A stretch of 45,749 nt of DNA from Candidatus Sumerlaeaceae bacterium (GCA_019695055.1 JAIBAT010000098.1:1-45749), one strand, 5' to 3'; positions 22,854 to 32,702 are shown, counted from the stretch's first letter. The notes: generated by a model from the letters alone, not told the origin. Made by a program: numbers and translations.

Positions 22854-25800
22854 TCAGTCTGGAACGAGGCTGTAAGACTTAATCTGAATGGCGTCGATCG
22901 TGAACAGCCCCGCTTCAGCCGATGCATTGGATCCCTGACTGAGAGTATCCAGCAGGTCTGCCCCGGTGAAGATCATGCGCCGGGTGTTGCCAATTGTCGC
23001 GTCACCGGGCCCTGGCTGGACGCTCAGGTAGGGCATTTTCTGCTGAATGGGCCCGTTGATTTCCGGCCGGATTTCCTGACTGAGCGGGGTGTGGAGAATG
23101 ACCGTGTACCAGCCGCCGCCCGTGCCTCCCGGCAACGTTCCGGTGTCGGGATTCAGGCAGCCCACTCCAGGAAGGGTCTGGGCTGCAATGGCAATGTTAA
23201 TGGCGTTATTCGTTGGGTAAGCACCACCAATTTCGAGCTTTTGGGCCCACAGGAACCGATCTGTCCGGGCGCGGAAGCGGATCTGGCTTTGGAGGTTGGA
23301 GGCGCGACTGGAAACGGTGTGGAAACGAATCTTGTACTGCTTGAATTCCTCCACGCGTGGCACACTGGCGTAATCACTGGCGGTCCAGTTGGCCCCGGCT
23401 TTTGCGACCGGGCTGAAACTCAACTCGACCACACCCAAGTCCGTGGTCGGAAAACCAACCGAGGACATGGTGGCACCGCTGCCGTCGAAGGTTGCTGATG
23501 GCAGTGGTGGCGTGGTGAGCACGGTGCCAAAGCTTCCGGCGCCGCCGCCACTTATGCGCTGGAGTTTCGTTGTGCCGTCAAAATCCGCAAGATCCGTCGG
23601 CCCGTAATTCTTGGACCGGAAAGGCTGATCCGACAATGCGGCGCCGTCCGCGATCAGGGAGGCCGGATAGACGAAGATGCTGCTCTCAGCGAGGAAGATG
23701 TTGCCGTTCATCTGGGGAAAGAATGAGTAGTTTTCAAAGGAGCGCGCAATACCGCCAAAACCATTCTTCTGGGCATTGCTGGCGAGGTAGGGCACGTCCA
23801 CCGGATCATAGTCCACCCTGTAAATCGAGGGTTTTCCTGAATCACGGGAAGGTGCAAGTTCCTCGCCGCGCTTATCCTCAACCGCGTTGTTGTTTGTCGG
23901 CAGAAGTTCGAACACGCTCGCTACCGCCGAGGCGTTCTGTAGTTTCAGGCGGAGATTCGGAATGGAATTGATCAAGTTTGGCACCTGGCCGGAAGCATAG
24001 ACATAGTTTTTGGATCGGACAATGTTGCCGGTCCCCACATACGCGTAAGGCAGCCACTCGGACAGGTTGGTGATCCAGTACGTCGCGCTATAGCTTGAAG
24101 CGTCCGGTCGCGTGGGAACACCAATGCGAAGCGCGCCACCCGTGGCATCGTGGGTTGTGCCAGCGATGCCCTGGTTTGCGTAGGACCATCCGGGGTCATT
24201 GGCGGTGGCCGCCTCGACATTTGTGGTGAAAGAGTCGGCCTGACTTACAGTTGCCATGGTACCGCAGCAATCAAACCCGGAGATAAGCAACGAGTAAGCA
24301 CGCACAACACCAATGTCTGAGCTGAAGTTGTCAGATATATTAAGTGTCCAGATTCCGTTCGGATTCTCACCGATGAAAGCTGAGAGCGGATTGGCCGGGG
24401 CAAACGTGCCCGTGTACGGTGCACCTCCAGATACAATTGACTGGATGCTATTGGCACCGGTGTCATCAAGCACTGTCTGGCAGAAATTGTTGCCGGAACT
24501 TCCAAAGCTGCCAGTACCCGGACGATTCATAATCGTTACCACCGTTCCCTTGGGGGATGTAAGTTTCACGATCAAATCCCCGACGTAGGTGTGTGATATG
24601 CCGGCATTGGGGTCGCCCGACGCATTGCTGCAACTGGAGCCATCAACACGGAATACAAGCTTTGAGATCATCGGGTTCGCACCGCTGACTGTGACTGTGG
24701 TGTTCACACCCGCGGTATTGCCGTCCGGGATGTTAACTGCCGGACCCGTGTAGCTGAACGTTGCCCCCGCAGTAGGCTTGCAGATATCAAAGGGAATACT
24801 GACAGTGCCAATCGGAACGCCATTGTCCTGGATCTCAAGGGTCGCATAGGCCTTGGTTCCCGCCTTCCCGTTAGCAATAAAGGTGTGATTCCGTGTGGCC
24901 GATGCTGCCGAGGCCAATGTCCCGTAAGAAACTGAACCGTTCACTGGAACGACATTTGCCGAAGGCAGCAATTTAGCAGTGACGGTACCCACGGATGACA
25001 AGCCGCCAAAATTGTTTAGAGTGACGTCCAGGCCGACTGTCTCATTGGGATCGATGGCAGCGTTCGGGGGAGCGCACGATTCAGAAACCAACGTTGCCCC
25101 GGTGTAAATGATCTGCGCAGACCCCGGGGCGGAAACCAGGTTGTAGCCCACAAGCGCAAAGTCCTGATCCGTGGCGCCGCCGGAATTCGGTACGCCGTCA
25201 GAAGCAACCGCCGTCGAATTGACCCTGATGATCAGGGTTCCAGAAGTTCCCGGAGGCAGGAATACACTTTCCACGTTGTTCTTGGCGTCGGAGGAGCCAC
25301 CAGCCATCGAAAAGGGGCCGGAGAATACATTCCCGCGGTAAAGGCTTCCGTTTCCAATCACTTCCAAATCGAGATTGTTATTATAGGCATTTCCAGAAGT
25401 CGCTCCCGGTGCATCCGTCCATGCCAGCGTAACGCGCACAGGCTTGGAAACATCCGAGACCTTCACATTGAAGACTCGTTGTTGTCCCGCACCAGTGAAG
25501 ATGTCTCCGCCGACCTGATCGCGAATGATTCGCGCGGTGCCGTCAAAGGCAGTGCCCATGTTTACCATGCCCATTCCCTGGTTGTTGGAGTAGAGGTTGT
25601 CGTTGGCATAAAGGCCGGTCATGTAGCGGGCGGAATTCATGAGGAAGGCCTTGGTCATGGCGGGGCTGGGAATTCCAAGCATCTGATTGATGAAGTACTG
25701 GCGAACAAGAGCGCAAGCCCCGGCGGTTGCAGGGGTGGAGTGACTTGTTCCGGAAGAGGCTGAATAGAATTGCTGGCCCAGAGGGAAGAAGTTGCTGGCA

Positions 25801-27593
25801 GAAGGCCCGGCGCAGACTCCCTCGGCGTTGAAACACGCAAGCGCAAGGCCATTGGCCCCAGGCACTGCCTGCTGGGCGACGCCACCGGACACGTGGGTTC
25901 CTGGTGCCACGATGTCCGGCTTGACGCGACCATCGGAGCAGGGCCCGCGGCTTGAAAAGCCGATGATATCATCCGCACTGTCGGCTTCGTCGTCCCCGGT
26001 GCCGCACGCGTCAGCACCACCGAACGCCTGAACGTTTTCCGAGGCCCCAACGCAGATGACGTTCTTGCCTGTGCCTGGGGAACCAACAGTCTGCGCCCCC
26101 GCGCCCGCATTTCCGGCCGCAAAGACGATGGTCATTTCCTGGTTCCCAGCCACGGCAAAAGTGGCACCTGTGGGCTGTGCATCACGCACCAGCGCGTCGT
26201 AGGCCTGAGAATCTGTGTTATATCCGCCAGCGGTATTCGAGCCCCAACTGTTGCTGCTTATCCTCGCGCCGTCGTTGTACGCCTTGGAAATCAGATTCTC
26301 AAAATCGGGAAAAGTGTAGTTGGACGGGTCGAAAATAACCGATGAGCCGACCTTTACAAAGGGCGCCACACCCAGACCGTACCGGTAACCGGCCGAGTCT
26401 GCGTGTGGAAAACCGCTAAGATTATTGTAACCAGCGATAATATGTGAATTCAGGGTCCCGTGCCCGTCGCAACCCTGGGTGGTGCTGCCAGTGTTGGGTG
26501 TACCCTCCAAGCGGTTATAAATGACCCGGCTTGTTCCCGGGAGGACGCCACCAAGGTACAACCCGAAGTGGTTGGGTGAGGTCGAACCGTTGTCGATCCC
26601 ACTGTCGGTGACGTCGACGGCGAAGTTGGACGTGGTAAACTGGGCTTGGTTAAAGCCCTTGGTGCCGAGCCAGGCGAGGTAGCCCGCTCCGGAGGGTTGA
26701 TTGAGGGAGGTAAGGTTGCCCGAGATGATCTGGTCCTGCCGCTCACAGTTCTTTTCGGGAACAATGTAACTGGCCACTGAAACCACGTCCGGCCGCCCGG
26801 CGACATGCCTCGCTGCCGTGCCGCTCAGGCGAACAATGATATTCCTGTAGTTCAGGACGCGTTCGTCTTTCAGAGGCACCTGGCTACGCATGGTTTCGAT
26901 CAACTGCAAGGTCCCGATGTTACCTGCCGGGTCGTTAACCATCTGCACTGCGTAAAGGTCTTCGGGAAGTTCGTCCGAATCGGACTTGGCCTTTCCCTGC
27001 GCCCGAAGTGGTGAAATCTTGAGGTCTCCTGTGTAGTCGCCCTCCCACTGGATCAGTGCGTTGGATTTCGCAAGGGCCTGAACCTGGGTCAGTGCGGTTC
27101 GGTCGGCGTAAACCAGATAAGCGTTGTTCGGGATGTAGGTGACAATGTCACAACCGGCCTTCTTGAGCTCGTCCAGCCACTCCGATTTCACGGGAGCAGC
27201 AAACTGCACGAGATGAAGTTTCCTGCCTGTAAACTGGGCAAGGGCCGTGCGCATCGCTATGGCATCCGGAGTCGTTGTATCAATTCGCCGGGCGTTGAGC
27301 TCGATGACGTTGTAATCGTCATGGAGTTCCACCAACGCGTTGCCGAGGCCGAATAGGGCGTCTGGATCAGATGCCGAATAGACCTTATAGCTTCCATAGT
27401 CTGCAATCAGGCTGGCGGAGGCAGCGGAAAGAGCTTTATCGCTGGCCCCGCCGGCCTGCACCTTCACTTTGTGGCTGGAACCGGGGCTGCGGTAAGCCTT
27501 GGCGGCTTGGGTCGGGGCGATAAGTGTTGTAAGGATGGTTGCCATTATGGCCGCCATGCGCCAACGGGATGGAAATACTAAGGACATGTACAA
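22854..27593 (-). CDS. Large secreted subtilisin-like protease (S8) with P-domain
   Basis: This 1579-aa exported serine protease has a signal peptide (about 1-31, ending TQAAKA), an N-terminal region (35-300) probably acting as inhibitor/propeptide, and a catalytic S8 domain (about 320-690). The triad is D330 (VTDSGIDNG), H378 (DGHGTLNSH) and S617 (GTSHSTPA), with oxyanion N495 (AAGN). A jelly-roll-like region (about 700-825, VRVTLAWTDAPG) and an Ig/CARDB-like region (830-940) follow, then a proprotein-convertase P-domain (about 948-1108: HTYVGDLIVKLTSPKGT...NPNGIWTLNISDN). The last 470 residues match nothing I know. AAGGAG nine bases upstream supports the start; ATG two codons on is equivalent. 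The gene has its own terminator. Confidence 0.9.
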   Translation of the reverse strand: MYMSLVFPSRWRMAAIMATILTTLIAPTQAAKAYRSPGSSHKVKVQAGGASDKALSAASASLIADYGSYKVYSASDPDALFGLGNALVELHDDYNVIELNARRIDTTTPDAIAMRTALAQFTGRKLHLVQFAAPVKSEWLDELKKAGCDIVTYIPNNAYLVYADRTALTQVQALAKSNALIQWEGDYTGDLKISPLRAQGKAKSDSDELPEDLYAVQMVNDPAGNIGTLQLIETMRSQVPLKDERVLNYRNIIVRLSGTAARHVAGRPDVVSVASYIVPEKNCERQDQIISGNLTSLNQPSGAGYLAWLGTKGFNQAQFTTSNFAVDVTDSGIDNGSTSPNHFGLYLGGVLPGTSRVIYNRLEGTPNTGSTTQGCDGHGTLNSHIIAGYNNLSGFPHADSAGYRYGLGVAPFVKVGSSVIFDPSNYTFPDFENLISKAYNDGARISSNSWGSNTAGGYNTDSQAYDALVRDAQPTGATFAVAGNQEMTIVFAAGNAGAGAQTVGSPGTGKNVICVGASENVQAFGGADACGTGDDEADSADDIIGFSSRGPCSDGRVKPDIVAPGTHVSGGVAQQAVPGANGLALACFNAEGVCAGPSASNFFPLGQQFYSASSGTSHSTPATAGACALVRQYFINQMLGIPSPAMTKAFLMNSARYMTGLYANDNLYSNNQGMGMVNMGTAFDGTARIIRDQVGGDIFTGAGQQRVFNVKVSDVSKPVRVTLAWTDAPGATSGNAYNNNLDLEVIGNGSLYRGNVFSGPFSMAGGSSDAKNNVESVFLPPGTSGTLIIRVNSTAVASDGVPNSGGATDQDFALVGYNLVSAPGSAQIIYTGATLVSESCAPPNAAIDPNETVGLDVTLNNFGGLSSVGTVTAKLLPSANVVPVNGSVSYGTLASAASATRNHTFIANGKAGTKAYATLEIQDNGVPIGTVSIPFDICKPTAGATFSYTGPAVNIPDGNTAGVNTTVTVSGANPMISKLVFRVDGSSCSNASGDPNAGISHTYVGDLIVKLTSPKGTVVTIMNRPGTGSFGSSGNNFCQTVLDDTGANSIQSIVSGGAPYTGTFAPANPLSAFIGENPNGIWTLNISDNFSSDIGVVRAYSLLISGFDCCGTMATVSQADSFTTNVEAATANDPGWSYANQGIAGTTHDATGGALRIGVPTRPDASSYSATYWITNLSEWLPYAYVGTGNIVRSKNYVYASGQVPNLINSIPNLRLKLQNASAVASVFELLPTNNNAVEDKRGEELAPSRDSGKPSIYRVDYDPVDVPYLASNAQKNGFGGIARSFENYSFFPQMNGNIFLAESSIFVYPASLIADGAALSDQPFRSKNYGPTDLADFDGTTKLQRISGGGAGSFGTVLTTPPLPSATFDGSGATMSSVGFPTTDLGVVELSFSPVAKAGANWTASDYASVPRVEEFKQYKIRFHTVSSRASNLQSQIRFRARTDRFLWAQKLEIGGAYPTNNAINIAIAAQTLPGVGCLNPDTGTLPGGTGGGWYTVILHTPLSQEIRPEINGPIQQKMPYLSVQPGPGDATIGNTRRMIFTGADLLDTLSQGSNASAEAGLFTIDAIQIKSYSLVPD

Positions 27594-27757
27594 CGACTCC
27601 TTTTGGGGTGTGGAACCACTGGGTGTTGCCGATGAAATCCGGTAGGCGAAAACCTTAGGAATTGCGGAAATCCTGATGCTCTGCCGACAGAATCAAACTT
27701 TGTAACTTATATGGCTTATCGGGTAAATCAAGCCCAACTTTTGTGCAAAGGTGGGAA

Positions 27758-28624
27758 TTATCGGCGAGCTGTCAGAGCCCGAACGGTGCTGCTGATAACC
27801 GCAATCATTATAACCAGTAACAACGCCGCGGCCCAGGCCTGGCGGTGCCAGTCGGCGTAGGGCGAGGTGGCGAACTTGTAGATCTGGACCGGCAGGGTGT
27901 TGATTGGCTGGCGCGGGTCGAGGTTCCAGAACTGGTTCCCGAAAGCCGTGAAAAGGAGAGGGGCCGTTTCCCCTCCCACCCTGGCCAGGGCAAGGAAGAC
28001 CCCCGTTACGATTCCGCTACGGGCGGCGGGCAGGACCACATGCCAGACTGTCTGCCAGCGGGTCCCACCCAGGCCCACGGACGCCTCACGGATGGAATTG
28101 GGTACTGTCCGCAGGATTTCCTCTGTGGCACGCACAACGACCGGGGTCATCATCACGAACAAGGCAAAGGCCCCTGCCAAAGCCGAAAAGTGGCCCATGC
28201 GGAGCACTACCATTCCGTAGGCAAATATCCCGAGGATGATGCTCGGGGTGGAATTGAGCATGTCGCAGACGAACCGAATGATGCTGGAAAAGCGGGACCC
28301 GGGCGCGAATTCGCAGATGTAAACGGATGCCAGCACTCCGCACGGAATGGCGGCTGCACCGGCCATCACAATGACCATGAGCGACCCGACTATGGCGTTT
28401 GCCACACCGCCCCCGGTTTCTCCGACGGGCTTTGGCAGGCTGATGAAGAAATCCAGGTTTATGGCGCCAATACCGCGCGTGACCAAGTAGCCCAGTATTC
28501 CAAAGAGCGGAACCAGAAGCGTCAGGGCCGCCGCGCCGGTCAGGCACAGAAACATCCGGTTCTGCATCCGACGGAGGCTTCCCGAGGCCGCGCCGCCAAG
28601 TTCCAGTTTAATGGGGGTGGACAC
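27758..28624 (-). CDS. pstA: Phosphate ABC transporter permease PstA
   Basis: One of two inner-membrane channel subunits of the high-affinity phosphate importer. The 288-aa protein has six membrane segments and the BPD permease motif around EILRTVPNSIREASVGLGGTRWQTVWHVVLPAARSGI, where EA---G contacts the ATPase. LPKPVGETGGGVANAIVGSL and ARVGGETAPLLFTAFGNQF are PstA hallmarks. It overlaps the end of pstC by 17 bases. The ATPase gene pstB normally follows directly, but the next gene on this strand is the subtilase. Confidence 0.94.
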   Translation of the reverse strand: MSTPIKLELGGAASGSLRRMQNRMFLCLTGAAALTLLVPLFGILGYLVTRGIGAINLDFFISLPKPVGETGGGVANAIVGSLMVIVMAGAAAIPCGVLASVYICEFAPGSRFSSIIRFVCDMLNSTPSIILGIFAYGMVVLRMGHFSALAGAFALFVMMTPVVVRATEEILRTVPNSIREASVGLGGTRWQTVWHVVLPAARSGIVTGVFLALARVGGETAPLLFTAFGNQFWNLDPRQPINTLPVQIYKFATSPYADWHRQAWAAALLLVIMIAVISSTVRALTARR

Positions 28625-29585
28625 TTCGCATCCTCCACAGCAGCACGCGGGCCGCGATGTTGATCAGGAATGTGACGAGGAAAAGCGTCAGTCCAACCTC
28701 GACCAGAACAGACAGGTATAGCTTGGAAGAAGCTTCGTTGAACTCGTTGGCGAGAACGGCGGCCATGGAGTAACCTGGCTGCAGGATTGAAGCATTGATC
28801 CGCGGCTGGTTTCCTATGACCATGGTGACGGCCATTGTCTCGCCCAGCGCGCGGCCCAAGGCCAGCACCACTCCGCCCCCGATGCCGACGCGCGAGTAGG
28901 GGAGCACCACCTTCCAGATGGTCTCCCATTGCGTCGCGCCCAGCGCATAGGACGCGGCCTTCAGGTCCACGGGAACCGTGAGCAGGACCTCGCGGGCGAT
29001 GGCCACGATGAAGGGCACCACCATGACAGCGAGGATGAGCCCCGCGGTCAGCATCGAAACTCCACCGTAAAACGGACCCCGGAAAAGTGGTAGAAATCCC
29101 AACGTCTTTTCCAGGAACGGCCCGACATGAGACTGCATGAGCGGGGCAAGGACAAAGACGCCCCACAGGCCGTACACTACGCTGGGGATGGCCGCCAGCA
29201 TATCCACCACGAAAGCCACCGCCCCCCGCAGCCTCTGGGGCGCCAACTCTGTGAGGAACAAGGCTGTGCCGATTCCAAACGGAATGGCGATGACCAGCGC
29301 TATGGCGCTGGAAACCAGCGTGCCGTACAGGAACGGGAGCACGCCGAATCGCTCACCCTGCGGGTCCCAATCCGAGCTTGTGAAGAACCCGATCCCGAAA
29401 TGACAGATCGCGGGCAGCGATAGCCGGAACATTTCGTTCAGCAGGAGAACCAACAGGGCGACAATCAGCAGGCCGGCGGCCATGGTGCCTTTTCCGGCGA
29501 TGCCGTCCATCAGCCGCACGCGGCGCGTTGAGGACCTCGCGTAAGTGCTGAACAGACGCACCGGACTGCCTGGTTTCTTCTCCAT
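28608..29585 (-). CDS. pstC: Phosphate ABC transporter permease PstC
   Basis: Partner permease of PstA. About 325 aa from the ATG at 29585 (a TTG at 29609 would add eight residues). Six membrane segments; conserved IGFFTSSDWDPQGERFGVLPFLYGTL, LFLTELAPQRLR, IPSVVYGLWGVFVLAPL and the ATPase-contact loop VPVDLKAASYALGATQWETIWKVVLPYSR. The following GRALGETMAVTMVIGN is typical of PstC. It lies between pstS and pstA in a compact run, so the three are surely cotranscribed. Confidence 0.94.
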   Translation of the reverse strand: MEKKPGSPVRLFSTYARSSTRRVRLMDGIAGKGTMAAGLLIVALLVLLLNEMFRLSLPAICHFGIGFFTSSDWDPQGERFGVLPFLYGTLVSSAIALVIAIPFGIGTALFLTELAPQRLRGAVAFVVDMLAAIPSVVYGLWGVFVLAPLMQSHVGPFLEKTLGFLPLFRGPFYGGVSMLTAGLILAVMVVPFIVAIAREVLLTVPVDLKAASYALGATQWETIWKVVLPYSRVGIGGGVVLALGRALGETMAVTMVIGNQPRINASILQPGYSMAAVLANEFNEASSKLYLSVLVEVGLTLFLVTFLINIAARVLLWRMRSVHPH

Positions 29586-29613
29586 GCTCTTTGGGATCAG
29601 GTTATCCAAATTA

Positions 29614-30723
29614 CTATTCGATCAGTGCTGCCTTGTCGCGGGCCTTCTTCAGGAGATCGCCGCCCAGCTTCGAGTAGTTGAGCGTGGCGACCATGCCCTG
29701 GGCTTCGTCACCCAGAGCGAAGGCGAGAAAGTCTTTGACGGCTTTCGCGGATTCGGGATTGGCAATCTTTCTGCGTGCCAGGGCCCAGGTGATTCCCGCA
29801 ATGGGATAGGCACCGGGTGCGGCTGCGTTAGTGATGCTGAGGCGCAGGTCGTCGGGAATCTCCTTTAGATCTGCGGCTGCCTTGCTGACGGAATCCACGG
29901 ATGGCGTTACGAATTCGCCGGCCGCGTTTTGGATTTCCGCGACGGCCATCTTGTTCTGCTGGGCGTAGACGACTTCAACATAACCGATGGAGTTGGCAGT
30001 GCGCTGGACGCTGCCGGCCACACCCTCGTTGCCCTTGCTGGCCACGCCCTGGGTGGGCCATTTCAGGCTGAGACCGGTTCCAACCTTTTCCTTCCACTCG
30101 GGGCTGACCTTGCTGAGAAAGTCGGAGAAGACGCCGGTGGTTCCGGAGCCATCGGCGCGCTGGACCGTCACGATGTCCGTTTCGGGGAGCTTCACACCGT
30201 CATTGGTTTTGGCGATGGCTGCGTCGTTCCACTTCTTGATCTTGCCGAGGTAGATGTCGGCGATGGTTTGCCCGGAAAGTTTCAGGGGCTTGTCCACGCC
30301 GGCTACATTGTAGGTGACCGCCACTGCGCCCATGACCACGGGGATGTGGAGGATCTCGTTGTTAGTTTCCTTCATCTGTTCGGCGTTCATTGGGGTGTCC
30401 GTGGCGCCGAAATCGGTTGTGTTCTGGCGGACCTGGTTGATGCCGCCGCTGGACCCGATGGACTGGTAGTTCACCTGCAGGCCGGTCTTCTTGTTGTACT
30501 CGGAGGCCCATTTCGTCATACAGGGATAGACGAAGGTGGACCCGGCTCCGTTGATTTTCGCGGCGCCGGATTGGGGCGATGCCGCCTGGGCGGGCGAGGC
30601 ATCGGATTTGTCCGATTTGGTTCCCACGGGGCCCTGCATTTCGCCGCCGCATCCTGTCAAAACTAATGCTGGTGCCAAAAGGGCGGCCAGTTTGAATCTC
30701 ATTCCCACGGATATCGTCCTCAT
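29614..30723 (-). CDS. pstS: Phosphate-binding lipoprotein PstS
   Basis: Periplasmic phosphate receptor for PstCA. The signal ends LVLTGC with C25 as the lipid site, so it is membrane-tethered as in many non-enteric bacteria. An Ala/Ser-rich linker (about 28-55) precedes the binding domain: INGAGSTFVYPCMTKWASEY, SIGSSGGINQV, DFGATDTPM, VTVQRADGSGTTGVFSDFL (phosphate-binding Ser/Thr/Asp/Arg set) and NSIGYVEVVYA are PstS hallmarks. Total 369 aa. ATG at 30702 is an alternative start. It heads the pst run; no convincing Pho box was found in the leader. Confidence 0.94.
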   Translation of the reverse strand: MRTISVGMRFKLAALLAPALVLTGCGGEMQGPVGTKSDKSDASPAQAASPQSGAAKINGAGSTFVYPCMTKWASEYNKKTGLQVNYQSIGSSGGINQVRQNTTDFGATDTPMNAEQMKETNNEILHIPVVMGAVAVTYNVAGVDKPLKLSGQTIADIYLGKIKKWNDAAIAKTNDGVKLPETDIVTVQRADGSGTTGVFSDFLSKVSPEWKEKVGTGLSLKWPTQGVASKGNEGVAGSVQRTANSIGYVEVVYAQQNKMAVAEIQNAAGEFVTPSVDSVSKAAADLKEIPDDLRLSITNAAAPGAYPIAGITWALARRKIANPESAKAVKDFLAFALGDEAQGMVATLNYSKLGGDLLKKARDKAALIE

Positions 30724-31289
30724 GATGTTATTGTGGTGCGAAAGAGTCCGATTTCAGGGGCCTCCCGCAAGCGGGAAATGGGCGCCACGAAATTGTCACA
30801 GGGCCTGGCGCAACGCGGTTTCTTGGGGTGAAAAATTAGGCGGTCCTTTCGCTTTGATTTGGTTGGGTTTGGGCGGCACTTTTCCGAAACAATTACTTGC
30901 TGAATTAGGAGCCATGGATTGTTGGCGGGACTTGGGTTGTGAGGCACTTTTCGGTGAAAATTCAAAAGTGGCCTGCTAAAAGCGTTTACGACATGATTGG
31001 AGGTGAGAGGCACGGGGAAAGGATTGCAGGATGAACGGGAGCCTGGCCGGATGGCGCGGGATGGTTTTTGGATGAACATGATGAAAGCAGGTATAGCATG
31101 GCGGATATGGGCTTGCCTATTCCCATGCAGCCTCTTGCAACCCCTTGTAGACCCATGAGATGAATGGGTGGGGTCTTGTTGCAGAGGTACTTTTCCTGGT
31201 GGATGGTCGAGTTCATCTTAAGTCTTGGCTGTTACCAATTTGCGCGAGTTGAATGGCGAACATAAAGCATCCAGTACAGAAGCCAAACT
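30724..31289. other. Intergenic region upstream of pstS
   Basis: This 566-bp divergent region between pstS and the 470-aa gene must hold both promoters. I see no credible gene. It contains a CCCGC-TT-GCGGG hairpin near 30764-30775 and a copy of the TTGCCTATTCCC repeat at 31112-31165. No Pho-box-like direct repeat stands out. Confidence 0.5.
31112..31165. repeat. TTGCCTATTCCC...GACCCAT-A-ATGAA repeat, copy 2
   Basis: It shares TTGCCTATTCCC and, after 40 ungapped bases, GACCCAT-A-ATGAA with 7793-7850. The middle is diverged, so the copies are old or only the ends are constrained. Confidence 0.6.
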
Positions 31290-32702
31290 ATGAAACGCTC
31301 AAACTCCATTCTGCTCCGCACTTTCCTTATCTTCCTTGGTCTGCTACTGTTTCCCGTATTGCTCCTCTGCATCGCCCGCGTAGGCGGAACCGCTTTTTAC
31401 TATTACTATCGTTACCCAACGTTGTCGCCCCGCGAAAAAGCCATTATGGCCGACTACGAGAAGTCCCTTTCGCGATTTCCCCATTCCTGGGAGACTATTG
31501 CGCCCCTGCCACGGCGTCTGACGGATTTGAGCAACCTCATAAAGTCCAGGATCGAGGAAGGTGGGGAAAAACTAAAAGCCCAAGGTTTCCCGGCAGCGGA
31601 GCAAATGCCCTCGGAACTTCCTGTCGGGACCCTTCTTCAGGGTAATCCTGATCCGGCTCTCGTGACCTCCACGACTCTTGCGCTTGCCGCGTGGGAATCT
31701 GCCTCAAGCACGGGATTAATCCTGATACAGGATCCCGAATACGATGCCGGACTTTTTGATCGCCCGTACCCACCGGACATGGTGGCCGGTTTTGGGGTAC
31801 TTACCGGATTGCACCGCATTTGGGGCACGAAAGCGTTAGTGCTGGCTTTGGATGGTCAATCCACTGCCGCCATGGAAATGGCCGTTACCTCGCTACGCCT
31901 GGCCGTTCGCCATCCGGCCTCAACCCTGATTACCCATTTGATTTCCTTGGCCATCGTTAACTCCACCTCCCGGGTCATTGCCCGGGTCGCCTTGAACTGC
32001 CAGGATTTGCCCACGCTGAAATTCGCCCTGACCACGATGAATGACCTGGCAACTTCGGTCAATCTTGCGAGCATGCCCGACTGTCACCTGATCGATGTCA
32101 TTGGAACTTTGCGCCAGTATGGTCGTGAGGGGTACCCCGTCCACATTGACCTCAACCGCTCAGCAGTGGTCCTTGCGCGTCCCATTACGGATATGGTCAC
32201 CGGTTTCTACCATTGGAAGATCGCACATCTCCCCGAGGGCGATCCTGTTCGTGTCGGACTGGAAAAGTTTTGCAAGGATGCTCAATACGAACCGCTCCCG
32301 CCGCCAGTTGCAGCTTTTCGCAAACTCAGCGCTTGGGTGAGCGAGTACTATCTCCTCTCTACTAATGTCCCGAATTTGGACGATTCATTCCTTCGGGAGA
32401 AAGACGCGAAGGCCCAGTATGATATGGCGCGCATTGTCCTGGCCAACCGGATCGTTTCCCTAGAGGATGGTCAAACCAGCAAAAGTCTGCAGGAACGCGT
32501 GACCCAGTCGCTGGGGGATGAGCCCAAAGATCCTTTCGACGGACAACCATTCCGCCTGACCCCCGATGGAAAGAGCGTCTATAGCGTCGGGCCAGACAAG
32601 GTTGACGACAGGGGGCAAATTCTATTTGATCCCACCAAAGGTTCTGAAAGCCCCGGAGACATGGTGGTGCCGCTTACGGCTGGGTCTCTTACTCGGCGGT
32701 GA
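31290..32702 (+). CDS. Membrane-anchored unknown protein with pseudopilin-like tail
   Basis: The 470-aa protein has one N-terminal membrane segment (about 8-30) followed by an aromatic YYYYRYP stretch and a large, mainly helical extracytoplasmic domain with no family that I can name. The C terminus (about 410-465) reads DPFDGQPFRLTPDGKSVYSVGPDKVDDRGQILFDP...GDMVV. This resembles the Ca-binding beta end of type II secretion major pseudopilins (GKP...Y.VYS.GPD...D) and is found on many envelope proteins in PVC-type bacteria. Its function is unknown. It is a single gene between the pst region and hisD. Confidence 0.6.
   Translation: MKRSNSILLRTFLIFLGLLLFPVLLLCIARVGGTAFYYYYRYPTLSPREKAIMADYEKSLSRFPHSWETIAPLPRRLTDLSNLIKSRIEEGGEKLKAQGFPAAEQMPSELPVGTLLQGNPDPALVTSTTLALAAWESASSTGLILIQDPEYDAGLFDRPYPPDMVAGFGVLTGLHRIWGTKALVLALDGQSTAAMEMAVTSLRLAVRHPASTLITHLISLAIVNSTSRVIARVALNCQDLPTLKFALTTMNDLATSVNLASMPDCHLIDVIGTLRQYGREGYPVHIDLNRSAVVLARPITDMVTGFYHWKIAHLPEGDPVRVGLEKFCKDAQYEPLPPPVAAFRKLSAWVSEYYLLSTNVPNLDDSFLREKDAKAQYDMARIVLANRIVSLEDGQTSKSLQERVTQSLGDEPKDPFDGQPFRLTPDGKSVYSVGPDKVDDRGQILFDPTKGSESPGDMVVPLTAGSLTRR

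Noticed and set aside
30724..30900. Pho box in front of pstS
   Set aside because: Only a lone TGTGACA was seen; there is no second 7-bp repeat at an 11-bp period, so no claim is made.
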